The position numbers and the translations under genes are program-made. From contig CARFUA010000011.1 in assembly GCA_948976265.1 (NCBI GenBank), positions 38,730 through 58,089 of the forward strand: a stretch of 19,360 nucleotides of DNA. Reading direction: 5' to 3'. Shown in pieces: positions 1 through 7,701 of the stretch; within the stretch, counting starts at the first letter, position 1; the number at the start of each line of letters is the position of its first letter. The DNA comes from an uncultured Clostridia bacterium (GTDB lineage Bacteria; Bacillota; Clostridia; TANB77; CAG-508). The notes below the pieces were generated by a model, which saw only the letters and a list, made by a program, of their open reading frames with translations, searched no databases and had not been told where the DNA came from.

Positions 1-2
1 AT

Positions 3-768
3 GCTAATATAGAATGTGGTGATTTTGTTAAAAAAGGAGAAACACTAGGAATCCACATCTATCAAAAATCCAATTGTGCGGAAATTGATTTACAGAAAAG
101 TAAATATGTATTTTCCAATCAACCAGAAAATATAGGAATAGAATCACGGAGAATGGGAAAAAGCACAAAACTTTAAGCATCAAGAAGAAGATTTGGAATG
201 GACAGCTTCTGAAACAGGAATGCACTACTTGCATGTATTAACAGTTGATAAATCCAATCGAAAAATAGAAACAGTTTCAAAGCCAATTTTAGTAGTACAA
301 GAATTATTTTACCAAAAAAATAATGATTGCCAAGCACTTACAGGAGGTTGGGAATTCTATGTAAATAATCAACCACAAACAACAACCGTAGAAAATAAAA
401 ATTATTCTACAACCTATGGTTCCTATGAAATGACAACTGAAAATCTGAATATATCACTCATTCCAATATCCTATAATAATACAGGCACTACCAATGAATT
501 CAAAACCAAACAGAAAATTGATTTAACTCCTTTAAAAAAGATTGGAATTTTAGCTGAAATGAAGGAAATCACAGATTATCAAATACTAGGAATAACAGAA
601 AATGAAAATTATAGTAATATTCGAGATTCATCCTATAAAATGACTATTCCAAATAACTCAATAATATATTTAGATGTATCGCACTTAGTGGGAGAATATT
701 ATATTCAATTTGGTATGGGCTCATACCGTAATGGAAATGCCCAAATTTATAAAATATGGGCAGAATAA
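3..768 (+). CDS. C-terminal part of a large surface/secreted protein, read through a +1 shift
   Basis: The start lies upstream of the window. Reading begins in the frame of position 3 (ANIECGDFVKKGETLG...), reaches CGG at 147-149 and would stop at a TAA nine codons later. Skipping C147 gives ...GIES-GEWEKAQNF... and an open frame to TAA at 766-768. The first part resembles bacterial Ig-like or fibronectin-like repeats (ETGMHYLHVLTVDKSNRK). The C-terminal half is a beta-rich module rich in Asn, Thr and Tyr that ends in LDVSHLVGEYYIQFGMG...AQIYKIWAE, the style of lectin-like or adhesive domains at the ends of large clostridial exported proteins. That similarity is from memory and is inference. 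No anchor motif is visible at the C-terminus. No clear terminator follows. The exact function is unknown. Confidence 0.6.
147..150 (+). other. +1 frameshift site CGGA in the surface-protein gene
   Basis: The zero-frame codons are gaa tca CGG aga, followed by a TAA nine codons on. Skipping C147 gives gaa tca GGA gaa tgg and joins the two open frames (S-G-E-W). This is the same C+GGN pattern as at 1442, 6649, 13664 and 14502. Confidence 0.75.
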
Positions 769-800
769 CGTTATAAACGTGATTTAACATTTGCAGATAC

Positions 801-829
801 TTGACAAAATCAAAAAAATATGATACAAA
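801..829 (+). promoter_or_regulatory. Probable promoter of the pheS T-box transcript
   Basis: TTGACA at 801-806 is a perfect -35. A 17-nt spacer leads to a weak -10, TACAAA at 824-829. It lies just upstream of the T-box stem I region, so the leader would start near 836. The -10 is poor, so the exact box is uncertain. Confidence 0.5.
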
Positions 830-844
830 TATAAAAAAACAAAG

Positions 845-1084
845 AAACCGTCTGAAAAAGCAAAGTAAATAAGCCAAAAAATATCCAAGAGAGAGCAAAC
901 ATTTGCTGGAAGTTTGCTTGATATTTCCTTATTGAAAATTCACTTTTGAGGTTCTTGCGTTGAAAATTTCAGTAGGCGCAAGCGTTAGTTACGTTATAAC
1001 GAGATGAGATTAAAAGAAATTTTAATGAAATTAGGTGGTACCACGAAAGCTTTCGTCCTATGTTGGAACGGAAGCTTTTTTTGT
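845..1084 (+). promoter_or_regulatory. T-box leader, phenylalanine-specific, controlling pheS
   Basis: The T-box sequence AGGTGGTACCACG lies at 1033-1045 and is followed directly by a terminator hairpin. Upstream are stem I landmarks: AGTA at 864-867, an AGAGAG element near 888-894, and a GCAAAC...GTTTGC arm (895-917) with a TTTGCTGG apical segment. The TTC at 939-941, followed by A and then CTTTTGAGG, sits where the specifier codon is expected. TTC is Phe, which matches the gene downstream. A further hairpin, CTTGCG...CGCAAG, at 954-982 fits stem III. Known mechanism: uncharged tRNA-Phe pairs with the specifier and the T-box bulge and favours the antiterminator. The 5' boundary is approximate. 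Confidence 0.9.
1046..1084 (+). terminator. Regulatory terminator of the T-box leader
   Basis: AAAGCTTTCGTCC at 1046-1058 pairs with GGAACGGAAGCTTT at 1065-1078 and is followed by a T run. The T-box bulge directly abuts the 5' side of the stem, the usual arrangement for mutually exclusive terminator and antiterminator structures. Confidence 0.85.
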
Positions 1085-1129
1085 TAGCGAGAATCGCATT
1101 ACAGACAACACCTAAAAAAGGAGGTTTTT

Positions 1130-2150
1130 ATGGGAGATAAAATTTCAGAAATAAGTGAAGCTGTTAAGAAAAAATTAGCAGACATTAAGACATTACAAGA
1201 ATTGCAAGATTTGAAAGTTAAGTATTTAGGGAAAAAAGGCGAATTAACAGCCATGTTAAAAGGATTAGGAAAAATGACGCCAGAAGAAAGACCAATTTTT
1301 GGGCAAAAAGTAAATCAATTGCGTGAAGAATTGGAAAAATCAATGGCAAGACGCGAAAGAGATGTCAAAGAAAAATTAATGGAGCAAAAATTAGCCAAAG
1401 AAAAAATTGATGTGACAATGCCAGGAAAAAATATTGAACTTCGGTTCGATTCATCCGATTACGCAAGTTATTGAAGAAGTAAAAGAAATCTTTTTAGGAA
1501 TGGGATATAGTGTGGCTGATGGTCCAGAAGTAGAAACAACGTATTATGTTTTTGACCAATTAAATACACCATTAGACCATCCAGCAAGAGATTTGCAAGA
1601 TACATTTTACGTAACTGATGATGTAATTTTGAGAACCCAAACATCTTCTGTGCAAATTCGTACGATGGAACAGCAAAAGCCACCAATTAAAATTATTTGT
1701 CCTGGTGCTGTGTATCGTTCGGATACACCAGATGCAACACATTCGCCATTGTTTCATCAAATCGAAGGTTTGGTAGTGGATAAAAATATTACGATGTCCG
1801 ATTTAAAAGGAACATTGGAAATGTTTGCGAAAAATTGTCTTGGACCAAATACAAAAATTCGTTTTAGACCACATCATTTTCCATATACAGAACCAAGTGC
1901 AGAAGCGGATGTTTCCTGTTTTGTTTGTGGAGGCAAAGGTTGCAGAGTTTGCAAGCAAGAAGGTTGGATTGAGCTTTTAGGCTGTGGAATGGTGCATCCA
2001 AAAGTCTTAGAGAATTGTGGAATTGACCCAAATGAATATTCTGGATTTGCCTTTGGATTTGGTGTCGAAAGAATTGCCATGGCAAAATTCGGAATCGACG
2101 ATTTGCGTTTATTGTATGAAAACGATGTGCGATTTTTGAAACAATTTTAA
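1130..2150 (+). CDS. pheS: Phenylalanyl-tRNA synthetase alpha subunit, needing a +1 shift at CGG
   Basis: PheS is the catalytic subunit of the cytosolic alpha2beta2 enzyme that charges tRNA-Phe. The ATG at 1130 follows GGAGG. Residues 1 to about 90 are the N-terminal coiled-coil tRNA-binding arm. Zero-frame reading runs to CGG at 1442 and would stop at TGA ten codons later. Skipping C1442 gives IEL-GSIHPITQVIEE, the conserved entry to the catalytic domain, and then an intact frame. Later motifs are GAVYRSDTPDATHS (motif 2), FRPHHFPYTEPSAE, a Cys-rich stretch with CFVC and CRVC, and GFAFGFGVERIAM (motif 3). The corrected product is 339 aa, the normal length. It lies under a Phe T-box. pheT is not adjacent: a toxin-antitoxin pair and an acetyltransferase gene intervene. 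The identity is certain. How the frame is restored is inferred. Confidence 0.96.
1442..1445 (+). other. +1 frameshift site CGGT in pheS
   Basis: Zero frame: gaa ctt CGG ttc, with TGA ten codons on. Skipping C1442 gives gaa ctt GGT tcg att cat, that is E-L-G-S-I-H, the family-conserved sequence at residue 105. The preceding CTT recalls the prfB shift site (CTT TGA), but the other four sites do not share it. Confidence 0.9.
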
Positions 2151-2183
2151 GTGGAAATACAAATCATTCAAAGGAGAAAAATT

Positions 2184-2468
2184 ATGTTTGGTTTATCTGA
2201 AAATAGCTATAAGCAAATTCTGAAGGTTGTTAAAGACAATGCAAAATATCAATTTAAACTATTTGGCTCTAGAGCGAGAGGAGATAATAGAAAAAATTCT
2301 GATATTGATTTAGCAATTTTTCAAAATGTAACAGAACAAGATGAGTTTAAAATAAGAAATGAAATTGATTTATTAGATATTATTTATATGGTTGATTTAG
2401 TTTTTGTAAATGAAAATACAAAACGAGAATTGTTGGAATCAATTGAAAAGGAAGGAGTTGAATTATAA
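2184..2468 (+). CDS. mntA: MNT-domain nucleotidyltransferase antitoxin (MntA type)
   Basis: This is a 94-aa minimal nucleotidyltransferase. The ATG at 2184 is chosen because AAAGGAG lies at 2170-2175. An in-frame GTG at 2151 directly after the pheS stop has no ribosome site. The nucleotidyltransferase signature is GSRARG at residues 28-33 followed by SDIDLA with Asp40 and Asp42, the metal-binding pair. Small MNT proteins of this kind partner HEPN toxins. In characterised HepT/MntA systems the MNT protein AMPylates a Tyr of the toxin. The gene overlaps the start of the HEPN gene, so the two are translationally coupled. It probably shares the pheS transcript. It has no CGG codon. Confidence 0.88.
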   Translation: MFGLSENSYKQILKVVKDNAKYQFKLFGSRARGDNRKNSDIDLAIFQNVTEQDEFKIRNEIDLLDIIYMVDLVFVNENTKRELLESIEKEGVEL

Positions 2469-2805
2469 TTTGAAACGATTAGAAGAAGCGTTAAAAGAAA
2501 ACGAAACGGAAATTGCAATTGATGGTACCTTACATCGATTTGAATTCACGTTTGAATTCGCTTGGAAAACGATGAAAGATTATTTAGAATATCATGGTGT
2601 AATCGAAAATACAGGGAGTCCACGCGAGATTATAAAAGCGGCTTTTAAACAAGGATTGATTCAAGAAGGAGAAGACTGGATTCAAATGATGCTTTCAAGA
2701 AATAGTTTATCTCATTTGTATGATGAAAAAACATCAAGACAAATTTATGATTTAATAAAAAATAAATATGTTTATTTATTGAAAGATATTTTAGAAAAAG
2801 TATAA
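2458..2805 (+). CDS. hepT: HEPN-domain toxin (HepT / HI0074 family)
   Basis: This all-helical protein of about 115 aa belongs to the HEPN/HI0074 'nucleotidyltransferase substrate-binding' family. It carries FEFTFEFAWKT in the first half and RNSLSHLY at residues 81-88. The latter is a complete Rx4HxY motif: Arg and His form the RNase-type site and Tyr is the residue AMPylated in studied HepT toxins. No ATG stands at the start of the homologous region. TTG at 2458 follows AAAGGA with good spacing and overlaps the end of mntA. TTG at 2470 is the alternative. A cognate toxin-antitoxin pair is strongly implied by the adjacent mntA. Target and activity are not shown by the sequence. Confidence 0.86.
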   Translation: MNYNLKRLEEALKENETEIAIDGTLHRFEFTFEFAWKTMKDYLEYHGVIENTGSPREIIKAAFKQGLIQEGEDWIQMMLSRNSLSHLYDEKTSRQIYDLIKNKYVYLLKDILEKV

Positions 2806-2810
2806 CAGTA

Positions 2811-2829
2811 GGAAGATTAGCCATCTTCC
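2811..2829 (+). terminator. Hairpin after the TA pair, weak terminator candidate
   Basis: GGAAGAT at 2811-2817 pairs perfectly with ATCTTCC at 2823-2829 around a 5-nt loop. No T run follows, so it may be a processing or partial stop element rather than a true terminator, which would let pheT be reached from the pheS promoter. Confidence 0.4.
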
Positions 2830-2878
2830 ATATCGAAATATAAAACGTAAAATAACTAGTAATACAAAAGGAGAAAAA

Positions 2879-3304
2879 ATGGATTTTATAATTAGGAAAA
2901 CAACAATTGAAGATTTAGAACAATTGCCAGAATTGTACAAAAGCCCTTTTGGAGCAGAAACAAACATACCAAAAATGTATGAAAAATTTGATACCTTAAA
3001 AGAAGATAAGCATTATCTAAATTATTCTGCTGTGACGAATGAAAACGAGTTAATTGGCTTTTTAAGAGTTGTAATTCACGAGGATATATTTGAAGAGTGT
3101 AAAGATTATGCAACGGTTTGGTCGGTAAGAAGCAAGTATAAAAGACAAGGAGTTGCAACTCAAATGTTTCAATTTGTGGAAACGGAATTAAAGAAATTGA
3201 ATGTGGAGCTGATTGCATTAATTTCAGTAGACACTGTTGAAGCAAATGCATTTTATCAAAGTTTAGGTTATGAGCAACAAAACGCCTATTTTAAAAAATT
3301 ATAA
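2879..3304 (+). CDS. GNAT-family N-acetyltransferase
   Basis: This 141-aa single-domain protein begins at ATG 2879 after AAAAGGAG. The N-terminus DFIIRKTTIEDLEQLPEL is the typical first strand and helix of GNAT enzymes. The acetyl-CoA loop is SKYKRQGVATQMFQ (R/Q-x-x-G-x-A/G), preceded by the beta strand ATVWSVR. The C-terminal VEANAFYQSLGYEQ is motif B. It transfers acetyl from acetyl-CoA to an amine; the substrate cannot be told from sequence. It sits 15 nt before pheT and after the toxin-antitoxin pair, so it is part of the insertion that separates pheS from pheT. A link to the TA pair or to the synthetase is possible but unproven. Confidence 0.88.
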   Translation: MDFIIRKTTIEDLEQLPELYKSPFGAETNIPKMYEKFDTLKEDKHYLNYSAVTNENELIGFLRVVIHEDIFEECKDYATVWSVRSKYKRQGVATQMFQFVETELKKLNVELIALISVDTVEANAFYQSLGYEQQNAYFKKL

Positions 3305-3319
3305 ATCAAGGAGGAAAAT

Positions 3320-5728
3320 ATGAAAGCGAGTATCGAATGGCTAAAAGATTTTAGTGATATAAACGTTTCTGGAAAAGAACTAGGAGACATTTTAACCATG
3401 ACGGGTTCGAAGCTAGAAACCATTGAAGAAAGAGGAAAAGATATTAAAAATGTTGTCATCGGGAAGATTTTAGAAATTGAAAAACATCCCAATGCCGATA
3501 AATTAATTGTTACCAAAGTGGATGTTGGAAACGAAATCTTACAAATCGTAACAGGTGCTAACAATGTAAAAGTAGGGGACATAGTTCCGATTGCAAAAGA
3601 CGGTTCTAGTCTTCCCAATGGTGTAAACATCAAAAAAGGCGAGCTACGTGGCGTAGAATCCAACGGAATGATGTGTGCTTGTTCAGAATTAAATATTCCA
3701 GTTGACCGCTATCCAAATCAAATCGAACATGGCATTATGATTTTACCACAAGAAATGGCGTCAAATTTAGGTGAAGATATTGTCAAAGTTTTAGGATTAG
3801 AAGAGGAAATTCTTGATTTTGAAATTACTTCGAATCGACCAGATTGTTTATCCTTAGAAGGATTAGGACGTGAAACAGCGATTTCGTTAAATACAGAATT
3901 TAAAAATCCACGTCAAAATTTGGAAAAAATGAAGGTGGAAAACAAAACAGAAATCGAGGGAATTAAAGTAGATATTACAGCGCCGGATTTATGTTATCGC
4001 TATGTGGCAAGAGTTGTAAAAGATGTTAAAGTGGGAGAATCGCCAGCATGGCTGAAAAGACGTTTGGAGGCTTGTGGAATAAGAAGTATCAATAATATTG
4101 TCGATATTACAAATTATGTAATGCTAGAACTTGGTCAACCAATGCATGCTTTTGACATCAATTCCATTAGTGGAAAACATATTACGGTAAGACGTGCGCA
4201 AAATGGCGAAAAAATTATTACGTTAGACGAGCAAGAAAGAACGTTAAGTGATGATATGCTTGTCATTAGTGATGATGAAAAAGCAGTAGCAATTGCAGGC
4301 GTCATGGGAGCCCAAAATTCAGAAATTGAGGAAACAACAACAACGGTTGTATTTGAATCTGCTGTTTTTAATGGAGGAAGTGTCAGAAAAACGGCAAAAA
4401 AAGTGGGATTGCGTACAGAAGCTTCTAGTCGCTATGAAAAAGGATTGCCTGCAGAAAATGCAGAACGTAGTATCAATCGAGCAGTTGAATTGGTGGAATT
4501 AATTGGTGCGGGAAATGCGATTGACGGCAAAATTGACGTTTATCCAACCAAACAGCAATGCCATCCAGTAGAATTTAATCCAGAAAAAATAAATCGTTTA
4601 TTAGGAACCAACATTTCCAAAGAAGATATGATAAAAACCTTAGAAAAACTAGAAATGAAAGTCGAAAAAGATACCGTAATCCCACCATATTTCAGAGTGG
4701 ATATTGAACGTGTAGCTGACCTTGCGGAGGAAATTGCGCGCTTTTTTGGCTATGATAAAATCGAATGTACCTTAATCAATTCAGAAGCAACCCTAGGCAT
4801 TCGTACTAAGGCCCAAAAATTGACGGATAAAATACGTCAAACCTTAGTTAATAAAGGATTATCTGAAATTTGTACTTATGCATTTATTAGTCCAAATGAT
4901 TTAGATAAAATGGCGATTACCGAAGATAGTGATTTGCGAACGCAAGTGATTTCTGTCAAAAATCCACTAAGCGAAGATTACTCCATTATGCGAACTACAA
5001 CGCTTCCAAGTATGATGCAAACGATTTACACCAATCAAGCCAAGAAAAATAAAGATGTCGGATTATTTGATATTTCTAGAGTTTATCGAAATGTAAATGG
5101 GCAAATTGAAAAAGGAGAAGTGCCTGAAGAAGACATGATAATTACGATTGGAATGTATGGCGAAAAGATTGATTTTTATATCCTAAAAGGATTGGTTGAG
5201 AAAATTTTGTCGGTTAGTTCGGTATTGAGGTATGATGTGGTATCGGAAAAGTGTAATAATAGTTATCATCCTGGCAAAACAGCGAATATGAAAGTGGGAA
5301 AAGATGTGATTGCAACTTTGGGAGAAATTCATCCAGAAGTAGCAGAGAATTACGATTTAAAAGGCGAAGTTTATGTTGCAGAAATTTGGCTAAATAAATT
5401 AGTAAAGTACGGAAAAATGAATAAAAAATACACCGAAGTTGCCAAATTCCCAGCGGTAGAAAGAGATATTGCCATGTTGATTGATGAAGAAATTCAGGTT
5501 GGAGATATTGAAAAAGCCATTCAGAAAAAAGGCAAAAAGATTTTAGAGGAAATTACATTATTTGATGTTTACCGAAATGAAAAATTAGGTCAAAATAAGA
5601 AAAGCGTTGCTTACAGCTTGAAATTTAGAAGTAAAGATAGAACGCTTACGGATGAGGAAATTAATAGCACAATGGAAGAAATTGTCCAAGAACTGGAAAA
5701 AGGATTAGGTGCTGAACTTAGAAAATAA
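3320..5728 (+). CDS. pheT: Phenylalanyl-tRNA synthetase beta subunit
   Basis: This 802-aa product has normal bacterial PheT length and starts at ATG 3320 with AGGAGG just upstream. Domains in order: an EMAP/OB-type tRNA-binding domain at residues about 40-150 (VVIGKILEIEKHPNADKL), the B3/B4 editing region with NRPDCLS and later NNIVDITNYVM, the B5 domain, the catalytic-like core, and the C-terminal anticodon-binding FDX-ACB domain (AKFPAVERDIAML...SKDRTLTDEEI). It pairs with PheS as alpha2beta2 and hydrolyses mischarged Tyr-tRNA-Phe. The frame is intact. In more than 800 codons there is no in-frame CGG, although CGT, CGC and CGA are all used. A strong bidirectional terminator follows. Confidence 0.97.
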   Translation: MKASIEWLKDFSDINVSGKELGDILTMTGSKLETIEERGKDIKNVVIGKILEIEKHPNADKLIVTKVDVGNEILQIVTGANNVKVGDIVPIAKDGSSLPNGVNIKKGELRGVESNGMMCACSELNIPVDRYPNQIEHGIMILPQEMASNLGEDIVKVLGLEEEILDFEITSNRPDCLSLEGLGRETAISLNTEFKNPRQNLEKMKVENKTEIEGIKVDITAPDLCYRYVARVVKDVKVGESPAWLKRRLEACGIRSINNIVDITNYVMLELGQPMHAFDINSISGKHITVRRAQNGEKIITLDEQERTLSDDMLVISDDEKAVAIAGVMGAQNSEIEETTTTVVFESAVFNGGSVRKTAKKVGLRTEASSRYEKGLPAENAERSINRAVELVELIGAGNAIDGKIDVYPTKQQCHPVEFNPEKINRLLGTNISKEDMIKTLEKLEMKVEKDTVIPPYFRVDIERVADLAEEIARFFGYDKIECTLINSEATLGIRTKAQKLTDKIRQTLVNKGLSEICTYAFISPNDLDKMAITEDSDLRTQVISVKNPLSEDYSIMRTTTLPSMMQTIYTNQAKKNKDVGLFDISRVYRNVNGQIEKGEVPEEDMIITIGMYGEKIDFYILKGLVEKILSVSSVLRYDVVSEKCNNSYHPGKTANMKVGKDVIATLGEIHPEVAENYDLKGEVYVAEIWLNKLVKYGKMNKKYTEVAKFPAVERDIAMLIDEEIQVGDIEKAIQKKGKKILEEITLFDVYRNEKLGQNKKSVAYSLKFRSKDRTLTDEEINSTMEEIVQELEKGLGAELRK

Positions 5729-5735
5729 GGAAAAT

Positions 5736-5769
5736 CCCGCGCTTCTAGAAAAAAGAAGCGCGGGAGCTT
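5736..5769 (+). terminator. Bidirectional terminator between pheT and the leftward gene
   Basis: CCCGCGCTTCT at 5736-5746 pairs perfectly (11 bp) with AGAAGCGCGGG at 5754-5764. TTTTT follows at 5768 onward. On the opposite strand TTTT also follows the stem, so it can serve both pheT and the convergent gene ending at 5771. Confidence 0.92.
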
Positions 5770-5770
5770 T

Positions 5771-6346
5771 TTATGGCGTGTTGGCTAAAACGCCGTAAAA
5801 TGTCCAAACAATGTCAGTATTTTCCGGTTTAACAGAGTATTTGATGACAACAACTTCGGAGCTGTTCCAGGGCACTAAATACTTGCCGTCCGAATTTGCT
5901 GTTATTTCAACCCAGTTAGAACTGGACGGAACTTGGTTTTCCTCAATAATTTTCCGATCTGCTAAGAGATAACAGAAGGAAGTGACGTTGCAATAAGGAG
6001 AAACTTCAAGCTGTTTAGCGTCCTGACGAATAAAATTCAGGATACCAGCTTCGTTTACGAGACTCCAGTTTTTTTCAGCCACAGTCCGAAGAATGGGGAA
6101 TTTTAGCTGATCACAATACAGAAAATTAAATCCCCATGCTTGTATCGAAAGTTCTTCAATACAGGGATCAAATACAGTTTTGAGTTCCTCAAACTCCTTG
6201 ACCTGCTGTTCCAGCTGAGATTTTAGATTCTGTACTTCCCGAGCCGATTCAACAGAGTCAGACTGCCTTGTAGACCAACCTCCTGCAGTGAGTGTAACAG
6301 CAAGAGTTGTTACAATGGACATAAATAATAATTTCTTGTTCTTCAT
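5771..6346 (-). CDS. Exported protein of unknown function, foreign-looking codon use
   Basis: I do not recognise a family for this 191-aa protein. The ATG at 6346 has AGGAGGT upstream and a strong promoter. Residues 1-22 form a signal peptide: a KNKK charge cluster, then a hydrophobic stretch ending LTAGG. The lipobox-like LTAG lacks the Cys expected of a lipoprotein. Residues about 33-58 form a short coiled coil (VQNLKSQLEQQVKEFEELK). The remainder is mixed and rich in Trp and Cys (FDPCIEEL, LYCDQL, PYCNVTSFCYLL), so disulphides outside the cell are possible. The gene is less AT-rich than its neighbours and uses CGG in frame three times (residues 36, 87 and 131), a codon absent as sense from the housekeeping genes here. 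It is probably acquired. It is a single-gene unit divergent from purM. Confidence 0.75.
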   Translation of the reverse strand: MKNKKLLFMSIVTTLAVTLTAGGWSTRQSDSVESAREVQNLKSQLEQQVKEFEELKTVFDPCIEELSIQAWGFNFLYCDQLKFPILRTVAEKNWSLVNEAGILNFIRQDAKQLEVSPYCNVTSFCYLLADRKIIEENQVPSSSNWVEITANSDGKYLVPWNSSEVVVIKYSVKPENTDIVWTFYGVLANTP

Positions 6347-6377
6347 ACTAACCTCCTGATTTAATTTTTATGCATAT

Positions 6378-6405
6378 ATTATATCATAAGTTTACAAAAT
6401 GTCAA
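6378..6405 (-). promoter_or_regulatory. Consensus promoter for the leftward exported-protein gene
   Basis: Read leftward: TTGACA (6405-6400), a 16-nt spacer, then TGaTATAAT (-10 at 6383-6378), both boxes perfect with an extended -10. The gene starts 32 nt beyond, after AGGAGGT at 6357-6351. Confidence 0.9.
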
Positions 6406-6452
6406 GTTTTGAAGAAATTGATGTAACAAGCTATTTTTTCTATGACAAAATA

Positions 6453-6481
6453 TTGCTATTTTCTTAAAAATGTAATATAAT
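6453..6481 (+). promoter_or_regulatory. Promoter of purM
   Basis: TTGCTA at 6453-6458, a 17-nt spacer and TATAAT at 6476-6481, thirty nucleotides before the purM ATG. The -35 is imperfect. No purine riboswitch-like structure fits between it and the gene. Confidence 0.7.
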
Positions 6482-6510
6482 ATTTCTATCGAAAAAAAGG
6501 AGGAAACTTT

Positions 6511-7555
6511 ATGGAAAAAAGTTTTAGCGAGAGTTATAAAAATGCAGGAGTAGATGTAACAGCAGGTTACAAGTCAGTAGAGCTGATGAAAAAAACTATC
6601 AAAAGTACCTATAATGAAGGCGTAATTGGAGATATTGGCGGATTTGGACGGCTTGTTTGCGCCCAATATAAAAGATATGAAAGAACCTATTTTAGTATCT
6701 GGAACCGATGGTGTTGGAACCAAACTAAAATTAGCCTTTTTAATGAACAAACACAATACAATTGGACAAGATTGTGTTGCGATGTGTGTTAACGATATTG
6801 TATGCTCAGGTGCAAAACCGATGTTTTTCTTGGACTATATGTCTCTTTGGAAAAACATTCCGGAAATGGTAGCAGATATTGTAAGTGGTGTAGCAGAAGG
6901 CTGCAAGCAAGCAGGATGTGCCTTAATTGGAGGAGAAACAGCCGAAATGCCAGGCATGTATGCAGAAAATGAATATGATTTAGCAGGATTTTCTGTCGGA
7001 ATTGTAGACAAAGAAAAAATGATAAATAGTGAAAAGATTGAAATTGGAGACAGGGTAATTGGATTAACTTCCAGTGGAGTCCATTCGAATGGATTTTCCT
7101 TAGTACGAAAATTATTTCACATTGGAACCGAAGAAAATGCTTTAAATAAATATCAAGAAGAATTGGGCATGCCATTAGGAGAATGTTTGCTAACACCAAC
7201 TAAAATTTATGTAAAACCAGCATTGGAATTGATTTCCAAAGTAAATGTCAAAGGAATTTCACATATTACAGGAGGCGGTTTTTATGAAAATATGCCACGT
7301 ATGTTAAGAGAAGGCGTTGCTTTAAAAATCCAAGCAGATGCCTATGAAATTCCAACCATTTTCCAATTAATGCAAAAAATTGGCAACATTCCAACACATG
7401 ACATGTACAATACATTTAATATGGGAATTGGCATGGCTATCATTGTGCCAGAAAGTGAAGTTGAAAAGTCAATGCAAATCTTAAAAGATTGTGGAGAAGA
7501 AGCATATTTAATAGGAGAAGTGATAGAAGGAAATAAAGAAATACATATCAACTAG
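6511..7555 (+). CDS. purM: Phosphoribosylformylglycinamidine cyclo-ligase (AIR synthetase), needing a +1 shift at CGG
   Basis: PurM converts FGAM to AIR with ATP in de novo purine synthesis. The ATG at 6511 follows AAGGAGG. The N-terminus YKNAGVDVTAGYKSVELMKK is canonical. Zero frame reaches CGG at 6649 and drifts into nonsense that stops at 6792. Skipping C6649 gives IGGFG-GLFAPNIKD, then the ATP-binding LVSGTDGVGTKLKLAF, DCVAMCVNDI, GGETAEMPGMY, SSGVHSNGFSLVRK and ITGGGFYENMPRM, all family hallmarks. The corrected length is 347 aa, as expected. Stop TAG at 7553. Own promoter and own terminator. The restored Gly at residue 47 belongs to the conserved GGFGG motif. Identity is certain. The shift is inferred. 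Confidence 0.96.
6649..6652 (+). other. +1 frameshift site CGGC in purM
   Basis: Zero frame: ttt gga CGG ctt. Skipping C6649 gives ttt gga GGC ttg ttt gcg, that is F-G-G-L-F-A, the conserved PurM sequence. Here the zero-frame stop is distant (6790-6792), so an immediate stop codon is not a fixed part of the signal. Confidence 0.9.
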
Positions 7556-7582
7556 AGGAAGAACAAACAGTTCTTCCTTTTT
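7556..7582 (+). terminator. Terminator of purM
   Basis: AGGAAGAAC at 7556-7564 pairs perfectly with GTTCTTCCT at 7570-7578 around AAACA, followed by TTTT. It begins directly after the stop codon. Confidence 0.92.
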
Positions 7583-7602
7583 AAAATGCATTCAAACAGC
7601 GT

Positions 7603-7631
7603 TTGACTTTTTTATGTAAATGTGATATAAT
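7603..7631 (+). promoter_or_regulatory. Consensus promoter for the small unknown gene at 7702
   Basis: TTGACT at 7603-7608, a 17-nt spacer, TGaTATAAT with the -10 at 7626-7631. Near-perfect and extended -10, very similar in style to the promoter of the leftward gene at 6346 and to the one at 12823. Confidence 0.88.
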
Positions 7632-7662
7632 ATACATAGGGAAATATTAGAAAATACAACAA

Positions 7663-7695
7663 CACACCTTGCTGAAGGTGTGAGGCATAAGGAGG
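7663..7695 (+). promoter_or_regulatory. 5' hairpin and Shine-Dalgarno of the gene at 7702
   Basis: CACACCTT (7663-7670) and AAGGTGTG (7675-7682) form a perfect 8-bp hairpin with a GCTG loop, followed by AAGGAGG (ending at 7695) and ATG at 7702. A hairpin just before a strong ribosome site is also seen at 8815-8843. Its role is unknown; mRNA protection is one possibility. Confidence 0.6.
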
Positions 7696-7701
7696 AAAAG
7701 T

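Noticed and set aside
1468..1760. Leftward open frames opposite pheS and similar long antisense frames in purL and purA
   Set aside because: They lack ribosome sites and homology and lie opposite strongly conserved genes.
5771..6346. Lipoprotein assignment for the leftward exported protein
   Set aside because: The stretch LTAGG lacks the lipobox Cys.
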